The position numbers were made by a program, and so were the translations under genes. Below the pieces are notes generated by a model that saw only the letters and a list, made by a program, of their open reading frames with translations, made no database searches and was not told the DNA's origin. Of a stretch of DNA of 64,000 nucleotides, positions 1-10,400 are shown piece by piece. Origin of the DNA: Nipponacmea schrenckii (taxonomy: Eukaryota > Mollusca > Gastropoda > Lottiidae); NCBI GenBank assembly GCA_030562195.1, contig JAUJPP010000002.1:372001-436000 (forward strand). The letters run 5' to 3'. Position 1 is the first letter of the stretch. Each line of letters begins with the position of its first letter.

Positions 1-955
1 TTATGAGTTATTGCACTTGATTAAATGAAAAAACGTTAAAATTTACTTGTGTACGCAATAGAAGCTGTAGTTTTTATCCGATTTGAATGAAACTTGGTAT
101 GTGTATTCATCTTGAAAATATCTCGGACAAGTTCGAAAATGACAGGATTCCAGATGTCGGTTTATGAGTTATGGCCCTTGAATAAATGAAAAAACGTTCA
201 AATTTACTTGTGTACGCAATACAAGCTGTAGTTTTTATCCGATTTGAATGAAACTTGGTATGTGTATTCATCTTGATAATATCTCGGACAAGTTCGAAAA
301 TGGCATGATTCCAGATGTCAGTTTATGAGTTATGGCCCTTGATTAGATGGAAAAACGTTAAAATTTACTAGTGTACGCAATAGAAGCTGTAGTTTTCATC
401 CAATTTGAATGAAACTTGGAATGTGTATTCATCTTGGTGATATCTTGGACAAGTTCGAAAATGGCACGATTCCAGATGTCGGTTTATGAGTAATGGCCCT
501 TGATTTAATGAAAAAACGTTAAAATGTACTTGTGTATGCAATAGAAGCTATAGTTTTCTTCTGATATGAATGAAACTTGGTATGTGTATTCATCTTGATA
601 ATATCTCGCCAGATGTCTGTTTATGAGTTATGGCCCTTGATTAAATGAATAAACGTTAAAATTTACTTGTGTACGCAATAGAAGCTGTAGTTTTTATCCG
701 ATTTGAATGAAACTTGGTATGTGTATTCATCTTGATAATATCTCGCCAGATGTCTGTTTATGAGTTATTGCCCTTGATTAAATGAGAAAATGTTAAAATT
801 TACTTTTGTACGCAATAGAAGCTGTAGTTTTTATCCGATTTGAATGAAACTTGGTATGTATATTCATCTTTATAACATCTCGGACAAGTTAAAAAATGGT
901 TCGATTCCAGATGTCGGTTTATGAGTTATTGCCCTTGATTAAATGAAAAAACATG
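1..955 (+). repeat. Satellite array A (about 160-bp unit)
   Basis: Six to seven head-to-tail copies of a unit of about 162 bp, with two shortened copies of about 136 bp. Each copy contains GCAATAGAAGCTGTAG, then TGAATGAAACTTGGTATG, GGACAAGTTCGAAAATG and TGAGTTATTGCCCTTGA. The shortened copies lack the block around GACAAGTTCGAAAATGG. The array runs off the left edge, so its full length is unknown. It ends at about 955 in a unique-looking segment with AGTGGGCGTATGTTACCTT (973-991), which recurs inverted next to array B. No coding potential is seen. Confidence 0.95.
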
Positions 956-1084
956 GAATATTCTGTTTGCTGAAGTGGGCGTATGTTACCTTGCCTGGCA
1001 AGCTATCTTTTTCATATTGACAAGATGGGTAATTGAATTATTGTAAGTTCATAATAATTTCTAAGTGCTTAGAATAGTACTTAC

Positions 1085-4000
1085 TTTCAGAAGTAGACTC
1101 TTCATTTTGAGAAAGTGTCTTCTCATCTAAACATTCTACAAAGCAATGATAGTGGCCTATTATACATCAACATTTCAAATAACACAATTTTTTTTTTTTT
1201 TTTTAATATCAATATTTATTTCTTAATTATAGTGTAGTATACAAACAATGATAAAGAGATCTGGAAACAAGTATGATGATTATATTAATCCATTTCCCAA
1301 AATACACAATTGGCTATTCGTCCACTTTCTACAGTTAATCAACTCATCTTAGATTTATTGGGGAAAAAATAACAACTTAACAAGTTTAATATTTTTACCA
1401 GCACATAAAAACACTCTGACCACATAGTTATTAAATGAACAAAATGTAACATCATTACTCAGAAGGTTTTTGAGAATTGATAACCTTTAACTGCTAAATT
1501 GAAATTCTATGTCTATAGCTTACGATCATTTTGTGGATTTAAAACTAGATTTCTACAAAAAAACTCAAGGAATGGTTGATCTTGATAGTTAAAATACCAA
1601 TTTTCTATTTCTTCCTCATATTCTTCTACCAGAGCAAAACACTGGAATAATATTAGCAATCTCTTAAGACATTAAGTAGAGTTTTGATGATACTAATCAG
1701 TTTGTGACATAAGAGTCTTGTTCTTGCTAAAACTAAAGCAAACTTGCTCCAACTTAATTGTCTTGCATTGATTATATTTGCTAGAATTTGATTCTTCTTT
1801 GTGTAAGAGATTAAACCATTTCATATTTACCGTTCTTTGCATCTGTGTGATTTCTACTGATGGTTTATCCCACATTTCATGTGGCATTCCTAATTCTACC
1901 TTCACTCCTTTATTTCTTCAATTAGAATAAGAAGTTTACATTAATTATTGACATTAATATATTTACATATTCCAAAATATATCTTAATTGTGTGTAATTT
2001 TACAAATCTAAGGGTTGTCGGAAGTTGAAGAAAGAAGGAACAGTACAATTTAAATGAAATGAAACAAATGGGAGTTTTACGTCCTACTCTTTTCTTTAAA
2101 GCCCTGTGTACTATAGATAATTTATTTATGCAACATGTTATTATTTCAACAGCTGTAAATTCTATAAAAAACAAAAATAGACAATGCAACTCCATGTTTT
2201 GCCTAGGGGCGAACTGTCTTGTATCAATAGATTTAAGTCATACTTACACAAGACCATGTAAAGCCTCCATTGTTTGGGATCTCCCTTTGCCAAATCTTGC
2301 AATTCCTGTTCTCTCTTTATGTACACTATATTCTAATATTTTATCACATATATGAGGGTCATGTAAAGCTTCAATTAATCTTAATTCTCTGAAATATTCA
2401 ATAAGAAACACATTGTTAATAAATCGCAGTAATATTCTGGCAAGACTACTTTCAGTTTATCTCTTAGTTTCTATTTAATGAAGACTAAATAGCTACAGTA
2501 TCAAAAGGCAAGAGATATTTACCACGAGTGGCAAATAGCCAAATGCCGTTCAAATGGCTATATGCCATGCGTGGTAAAAACTAAAATTACATAAAATGGG
2601 TATTTTGGAATACAAACTTTTTCGGGCATGCAATTTGATGATAATGACTGTCAAACCCATATCAATATTCCAGTAAATGATGGTTAAAACTAAATATTAA
2701 TAAAATATAAAATGAAAGTAGGTTTTCGAAGGTCAGGGTCAGTTTAGACCTCAAGGACGCAATGTGATGTTTCTATATCATATGGAATTGACCGGGCCTT
2801 ATGAAATTTAGCATGCCATAACGATTTTCTGTCTCTAAATTAAATAAACCTTCTGCTCCCGTTATGAGGCCCTGTGAATGAACATCACCAAATAGTGTTA
2901 CTAGATCCGACAACAAAGGAGCAAAAAAATCAAACAATATAGAATGCAAATCTTTAACGATTAACGAAAGCGGTTAATAACTTCCAACAACTGCTCGAAA
3001 TTTATAAGAATGGTACGGGTAAGAGTATTTTGCGGACAGGCAATTTACTTAAGATTAACACCTGAAAGACTAGAAATTATTACGCTTTTATAACTAAATT
3101 TAGGCGTGAAAAGATTAACGAAACTGTCACGAGGTTGTAAACCGTCATTGCAAGTGGTGGGATGTAAGGTTATTTGTATTTTGTGGAACGAAACGGATAA
3201 AAGATAGCTTGTCCGACAAGGTAACGTACGCCCACTGGCAGCATTGAATTTGAATTATAAATTGAGCAATAACTCAAAAAACATACACTGAATGAATATT
3301 GAAATCAAGGGCAAAAACTTAAAAACTGTTCATGGAAAATCGTCAAATTCAAACTTGACCACCATCTTATCTATTTCAATACTCAAACCAAGTTTCATCA
3401 AATCTATTAAAAAAAAATGTAGCTTATATTGCACCCACAAATATTTTTGACGCTATTAAGTCAAGGGCAATAACTCAAAAACCATTCGTTAAAAAAAGTC
3501 GGAAATTCATACTTGACTAATTTCTTATGAATTCCGATGCTTACACCAAGTTCCATCAAAATCCTTTGGAAATTAAAGCTTCTTAATGCAATTGAATTTT
3601 GACGCAATTTCAACAAGTCAAGGGCAAAAACTCAAAAACCATTCATTGAAAAACTGTCAAATTCAAACTTGACAATTCTAATTCTCACCGAGTTTCATCA
3701 AAATCCATTGAAAATTGGAGAATTTATTGCAGCAACACTAAAATTTTGACAAGATTTTACTAAGTCAAGGGCAATAACTCAAAAACTGTTCATCAAAAAC
3801 ATTGTCAAATTCGAACTTGACCGCGTCTTATCAATTCCAATGCTCACACCAAGTTTCATCAAAATTCATTCAAAATTGTAGCTTCTATTGCACCCACAAT
3901 AAAATTTTGACGCAATCTTACTAGACTAAAAAAACGTTCATCGAAAAATCGTCAAAATCGAACTAGAGCAGTCTTATCAATTTCAATACTCATACCAAGT

Positions 4001-6399
4001 TTCATCAAAATCCATTTAAAATTGTAGTTTCTATTGCATCCGCAATTTTTACACAGTTGACTTAGTCAAGGACAATAACTCAAAAACCGTTAATTGAAAA
4101 ATCCTCAAATTCGAACTTGACCGCCGTTTTATCGATTCCAATGCTCACACCAAGGTTGTTTAAAATCCATTGCAAATTGTAGCTTCGATTTTGTCTACAA
4201 CAAATATAGAGGCAAGGGCAATAACTAAAAAATCGTTTATCGTAAAATCGTCCGAATCGAACTTGACCGCCGTCTTATCAACACCAATGCTCATACCAAG
4301 TTTCATTAAAATCCATAGAAAATTGTAGCTTCTATAGTGTCTACAACAAATGTTGACGGACCGACAGACCGACGGACAGGGGCGACGGCAATATACGTCC
4401 ACATATTCATGTGGGCGCATAAAAATAACCAACGGAACGGAACAGGGTCTATTCATGTTCCGTTACGCTAAATACAGATATACGCTCTGATTTTTGGGAA
4501 ACGGTACAAGATATTATTTTTCGTTAGAGGCATTATCCTGGCCGAAACGTCTGTTACTGTTGTTGTTTTCTTCCTGTCCAGAGGGGTAACGCGCCGCGGT
4601 CGGTTGCAAATCTCGTTGGCATGACAGCCTAATGTAGGCCTAGGCCCTCAGAGTAAACCTTAGTCATGTTTAATTCGAGTGTTTGATGTCAAGTGAGAGA
4701 AAGGGAATTAGAATTGCAGAAGTCGAGTAGGCTGGTAAAGGAGATGATACATAAAGAGAAACAGAGATTATGATTTTGTTCTGTTCTGTTCCTTCAAAAT
4801 AAAATTAGAGGTATAAATCTGAACTGAACAAGAATACACCCTGTACCCTTCTGTTGCGTTCTCCAATATAGTATCATCAACATCCGCTAAGAAGTGTCTA
4901 TGGCACCTTCGAGAGTAGTGGTTCCTGGACTCCGGGCTGCCGGCCAGATCCGACAAGGCCCACGAAAATATTCAATTCGGTCCACAAAAAGTCGATTTTT
5001 TTTTCTAATGGGTTAAGCATGATTTGGAAACAGTGTCTAAATAAAGAAACGGGGAAAATGCTAGTACTCAGTGACCCGCAACCAAAATCCTTATATTTAT
5101 AGGCCTAAACGACGAATTTATTAGGAACCCCTGTTCTCGAGCATTAACGGACAATTGTAGAAGAATGGACGGACGGACGGATGAACGAACGAGGGTGACG
5201 CAAGCCACCAAGATTTCAAAATGCACAAAATCATTATATATGGAAAGAGGAGAACCCTCGCAGATGTTCCATGAGTGTCATGGACATATAATCTCGACCC
5301 TCGACAGAAGTTGGAAATCACAAAATAGAATTGGCTAATAGCCTAATAATAATTCCAGCGTAAAGGAGAAGAACTCATAGAATTACTTTATGATATTTAA
5401 GCACTTGCCACGCGGTCAATTAGGAGAAGGATAAAAGTAACCATACACCGTTTAGAAAATGGCTGACAAATTTCACCGCTTGCTTTTTTTCTGAAGTCCT
5501 AACGAAACAAACACAGATTCTGTGTTAATATTTTACACTTTGAATACATTTATTTCACCAACACAGTAGCTTCAAACATAGAAATCATCATAAAAGCCTG
5601 TATTTAAAAAACACGTGGTATATAAAAACGTGCCACATATTATTTCAATGAAGCCTATAGCGACCTTGCTAAAATTACCACGAGTGGCAAATAGACAGTC
5701 CCGTATCAAAAACATTGAGCTTTCTTATTTCTTGCTAAATTAATGATACAATATTTATATTAAAATTTTCTAGATCTATGCAAATGAAATTGAATAAATT
5801 TGAATATAACTTTTGCGATTTTATATTTACATATCAAATAATAGACCCTAGAAAAAGATATTTAAGTCCATGAATACTCACGAAAAGTTGTATTTTTTCT
5901 TTTTCTTGGTGTCTAATCCATGACCAGTTTCGATGACTTCCTTGGATTTACCAGTTTCATCTAGTCTCAACTGTAATTCCTCAGCTAACATTCTACAAAC
6001 TAAACATAAGAGAGTTTTCAAGTTATATCAAAATATAATTAATTATCCAAAGACCAAAATATTTCAATACTTGACAAACATTCACTAATTCATCAATTAA
6101 ACAAAAACAGGAAACTTTTATTGTGCAGCAGACCTAGCTATATCAGAGGCTGAGGAGAGGAATGACCTTTTCTTTTTAATTCCTGTATATAAAAATTCAA
6201 TTTATTATATGACTTCCTGATGAGAACAAAATCCACTGGCACATTCAATCATTTTCACGAATCCAAAATGGTCTGTTTTATGTCAGAACTTCTTCTTACC
6301 TTCACACAAAGATGCCTCTTGAACACCATCACTATCGTCAGCATACAGATAACACATGGAGACAAAGATTAAGACAGTTTGGAAAAACATCAATGCCAT
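1085..6399 (-). CDS. CNPY: Canopy-family ER co-chaperone (CNPY3/4-like)
   Basis: Canopy proteins are ER-lumenal saposin-B-fold proteins. CNPY3 and CNPY4 (PRAT4A/B) assist folding or surface delivery of receptors such as TLRs. Exons on the minus strand, all with GT-AG borders and matching phases: 6399-6300, 5999-5882, 2388-2248, 1915-1831, 1641-1524 and 1135-1085. Residues 1-20 form a hydrophobic signal peptide (MALMFFQTVLIFVSMCYLYA). The six family cysteines are present: C32 and C35 (CEVC), C87 (HICDKIL), C149, C177 and C189 (DQCLDE). Family motifs ETGHGLDTKKK, YSVHKERTG, QTMEALHGLV and EEYEEEIENWYF are clear. The start is the first ATG before the signal peptide. The 3' end is uncertain: after 1085 the frame either reads through to a TAA at 1038 (219 aa) or splices at a good GTAAGT donor to an exon left of the window. 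No KDEL-like tail is visible. Whether the gene is CNPY3, CNPY4 or their common ancestor cannot be decided here. Confidence 0.93.
2518..2578. repeat. Imperfect hairpin with TACCACGAGTGGC arm
   Basis: A segment of about 60 bp in the long Canopy intron. Its left arm, TACCACGAGTGGCAAATAGC, faces a right arm that reads GGCTATATGCCATGCGTGGTA on the plus strand. The left-arm sequence recurs at about 5677-5696 in the same intron, so this may be one end of an inserted element or a dispersed hairpin repeat. Confidence 0.7.
3196..4435 (-). repeat. Satellite array B, inverted relative to array A
   Basis: Seven or so diverged copies of a unit of about 155 bp in the Canopy intron. On the plus strand each copy reads CAAGGGCAATAACTCAAAAAC, AAATTCGAACTTGACC, CCAAGTTTCATCAAAATCC and TTGTAGCTTCTATTGCA. 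The reverse complement of this unit aligns with the array A unit (GAAACTTGG, TCAAGTTCGAA, GAGTTATTGCCCTTGA). The flank at 3200-3235 is the reverse complement of the flank at 970-1008. The other end (4348-4430) has GACGGACC-rich sequence and a CCACATATTCATGTGGGCG dyad. Confidence 0.9.
5620..5697. repeat. Second copy of the TACCACGAGTGGCAAATAG motif
   Basis: The segment contains ACGTGCCACATATT and then TTACCACGAGTGGCAAATAG at 5676-5695, in the same orientation as the hairpin left arm at about 2518. The two copies bracket 3.1 kb of the Canopy intron that includes satellite array B. Confidence 0.55.
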
Positions 6400-7447
6400 T
6401 GTATGACAATTTCTACCTAAAACTCATGGGCATAATTTAAACAAGGAAATTGTAAATTGGAAGTATCCATGTGCATTTGTTGTTATTTTTATGTGGTCTG
6501 ATTTCATTGGTTATGTGTAGATTCTCGATTAATAAGACACTAGTAGAACCAACACCGGAAGTCGAACTGTCAAAACTACCCCGAAATTGTGATGGTTTTT
6601 CGAAGAATAAAATATTGTTTGTTTGTGAATTTCAATTCTTAGTTATATCATTGTTTGTGGCTTTGATTTTTTATAACCAGAATTACACCGAAAATTTCCC
6701 TTAAGTTAAATGAATGTTTTAAACAAATCGGTAATGTTTGTCTGGTAAATCGAGCCTATTTTGTTGCTCATCTTTGTGGGCGTGGTAGTCTGTAAAAGGA
6801 AGAAATTGGAAAAGGAAGCGAAATTCGTGTAGACTGACCATAGTCCGCGAATTTCTTTAAGTAGTTTTGGAACCACTCTTGTTGTAAAGGTAAGGGGTTG
6901 AACAACTTGACTGGACAAAATAAACTTTCGTTTAAATAAGGATCTAATACAATAAAACGCCTCATCTGAATAAATAGGCCTAGAGTTGAAAAACTGAAAA
7001 AGCCAGTGAAGGAAGTTAGTAAGTTAGTTAGTTAGGAAGTTAATTAGTATAGTAATAATGTTAGTAGTCTAGTACTCTTTTAGTTCTATGGTTGGATCTA
7101 GTATTTGGGCAGCTTTTGTTTAAACACTTCAAGAAATAAAGAGATTCTCTAGATCTTATAATTAGTTTAAGTGCTAATTTAAAAAAAAGGATTATTAGGC
7201 GTAGGCCTACTCTCACTCTCATATGAAGAAGACCTGACAATATGATAGGAGTCCTAGTTTAATGCAGGGTCATAGAATATGGAATTTAGGCCTACAGTTC
7301 TATTTTAATACTGAGTGGATGGTAGGGTCGAACTTAGTTACGGTATCAGCTGAAATTTTTTTTCTAGGGTTACCCATGATGAGTAGCCTTATTATACAGA
7401 TTTTAATTAGATTATGTTTCTTTATTCTTTTATTTTCATATTTACAG
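6400..7447. promoter_or_regulatory. Shared upstream region of the divergent Canopy and ARPC1 genes
   Basis: The Canopy start codon (6399, minus) and the first coding exon of ARPC1 (from 7448, plus) are about 1.05 kb apart. The ARPC1 ATG lies 22 nt inside an exon with an upstream acceptor (TTTACAG at 7441-7447), so an untranslated 5' exon lies further left. A GGGCGTGG box (KLF/Sp-type) is at about 6778. Short GTTAGTTAGTTAG tracts lie at 7016-7050, and four TAGGCCTA octamers lie nearby. No TATA box or transcription start can be fixed from sequence. Confidence 0.5.
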
Positions 7448-7469
7448 AAGAATAAGTTAAGGCATCATT

Positions 7470-10400
7470 ATGACTGAAAAACATAACTTTGGTATTCATC
7501 CTGTGACCTGCCATACCTTCAATAAAGATAGATCAGGTAACAATTCTTATAAGTCCTAATTGATGAATTATCTGCTTGCTTAGTATTTTTTTTTAATGTG
7601 ATTTTCAAGAAAACAGGTTTCATTTTGTGATCGGCAATTTCTGTTACTGCAAATTATGATTTTTGTTCATGTGTTTGTATTTGTATCAATATGGAACTAC
7701 CGTATATCACAATTTTTTCAAGTTGAAATTTAAATTATTTGTAAAATTCAACATAATTCAATGAAAAAAGATTATAGAGAGAGAACTGCTATTGATGGTC
7801 ATTATTGTTTCTTTGGATAGATTGAAAATCAAAATGATAGGCCTATATTGGTTGCTTCCTGTTAATGATGATGTTTCTCTTTACTTTTAAAAGGGTTGGC
7901 TTTATCATTAAATTCATCTGAAGTGAAGATCTATAAGAAGAATGGAAGTAAATGGCAGCCAACCTCATCATTACAAGAACATGGTCAGAGAGTCACCAGT
8001 ATAGATTGGGCTGCTAATAGTAATAAAATTGTTACTTGTGGTGCTGTAAGTTCATTTGCTTTGTTTTGTTTTTTTTAAAAATCTAAGATTAGATGTGCGT
8101 AACATTATCTTGTAAGAAAATCATAGAGTTTGAAACCATACGGTGTCAGTTTTGACATTCTGTCATGCAATATCAGCACTTAAAGATCGAAAAAATGAGC
8201 TCTATTATGACATTTTAATTATAGGATAGAAATGCTTATGTTTGGACCATGAATCCTGATGGTACATGGAAACCTAATTTGGTTATTCTGAGAATTAATA
8301 GAGCAGCTACGTTTGTTAAATGGTCCCCTAATGGTGAGTGTTTCTCATATTTAGATTTTTAAAGAGAGTAACTATCTAGAATATGGTCCCTTTATGTATT
8401 CAGAATTTATAGAAGCATACAAGATGAACATTTTCTAAATGTCATTTTAAATTATGATTATAGAGAAGAAATTTGCTGTTGGTAGTGGGGCCAGATTGAT
8501 ATCTGTATCTTACTATGAAGAAGATAATAATTGGTGGGTTAGTAAACATATTAAAAAACCCATTCGATCAACAGTGACATGGTAAGTGTTATATTATTAT
8601 GTAATTTATTACAGTCATTGAATTAGGCTATGATGAATATCTCAGTGCTTTGTACAATAGTTGTTAACAATCTTTAATGTGAAATGTCTGCAGAATGTAG
8701 GGTCTCAGATTTTTTACCCATATTTATGGCTAGACACATTTTATGTAACTGACGGTGGGGAAACTTGGGTATAAAACCTTTAATATTTCAACCATCATCT
8801 ATATAGCACCATGATTGAACCCTTGACCTGCAAATTAGCATGCCTCATTGAGCTATATATTGTCCTTGGCATAGGTTTCTGAAGCTGGAAATTATTAATT
8901 CCTGAAGAAAGCAAAGATTTTCTTCTGTTTAGAGTACTATTTTCTCTATCATATTTAATTCTTGCAAAAATTAAATTTTTGATTATTTTAGCTTGGATTG
9001 GCATCCAAACAGTGTGTTAATAGCAGCAGGTTCAACTGATTTTAAAGCACGGTCAGTATTTTATAATTATATTTTTCATAAGTTAAGCTTATACCATAGA
9101 TATCTGACATTTCATTAAAGTAAAATAACTATGAAACATTAATTTATAACATCTATTAATCAGCCTTCTCAACATTTTGTAGTATTATTAACAAAACTTC
9201 AGATATTCCATTTAAACTAAGGAAACATTTATTCATATACTGTTGTAAAATTTATTTAGGGTGTATTTTAAGCTGTATGATAATTTATATTGTAGAGTTT
9301 TCTCAGGTTATATTAAAGAATATGACCCTAAACCAGAAGCTTGTTCTTGGGGATCAAAGATGCCATGGGGAGCTCTAATGGCTGAACATTCCAATGGTAG
9401 TGGTAAGTACAATATATATGTAAACATTTAAATCTATATTTCCTTTACTGCAAGTTTTGCTTCAAAATTTTATATGCATGCAAGATATTTGCAAAAGCAT
9501 ATTAACCACCATTGAAGGTTTTTTGTAACTTGGTTGGTTAACCTTGTGTCTCTTTTAGTAATGGTAGTGTACATCTATATTTAATCAAATTGTATTTCAT
9601 TCCTCACTTTTAGGTGGATGGGTACATTCTGTATCATTTTCACCAAGTGGTGACCGTTTAGTGTGGGTAGGACATGATTCCAGTGTTAATGTGGTGGATG
9701 CTGCCAAGGGAGCAACGTAAGCATATACTGAAAATACATGTTGTATTAGAATTGAATTATACCTATTAAAAATATGTCATTAAAATAAACAAGTCAGTTA
9801 TCTTTACGTAATAATATAGTAAGTAATATCCAATATGTTGAACTATGCTTGTAGTTTATTGTATAACTTGTATTTCAGATTAACTGTTGTCAAGGGAAAA
9901 TTCCTTCCATTCAAAAGTGTAACATGGGTGACAGAGAACAGCCTTGTAGCTGCTGTAAGTATCAATTTAAAACAATGCTTAATTCTATAGAATATTTCTA
10001 TCTTCCCGTATTAAACTCCATGGGAGATGTTTGCAAACATCCTAAATGGTGTTCTTTTTCATTAATATCTGAAATTGCGCTCAAAAATGTCTTGGTCAAG
10101 TCTATATAATGGTATATATCTTTAAAAAGAGTTTTCTGTAAATCATTTTGAAGGGGTATAGTATTATATGGGCCCTTCTTTATATTTGTTCAGGGATATG
10201 ATTGTAATCCAACATTATTTACCTATGATGGTTCTGGAAAGATAACTTTGGTAAACAAACTGGATCAATCTCAAGAAAAAGCCGCTGGAACAATGAGGTA
10301 GGCCTATTTGTGTCCTGTAATTCATTATTAAAGGGATTGTAAAGAGGTTTCCTAAACTATTTTACTGTGTACTTGGACACTGATAGCATTGATTAACATC

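Noticed and set aside
1693..1905. 70-codon frame running past the Canopy exon 4 donor
   Set aside because: Only 1915-1831 is exon; the rest is intron read-through, since the family continues in frame from the exon at 1641.
6471..6704. 77-codon hydrophobic frame between Canopy and ARPC1
   Set aside because: It starts at GTG rather than ATG, lies in the promoter region and has no splice context or motif.
8629..8700. C-box-like ATGATGA in an ARPC1 intron (snoRNA candidate)
   Set aside because: No CTGA D box or terminal stem lies at a suitable distance.
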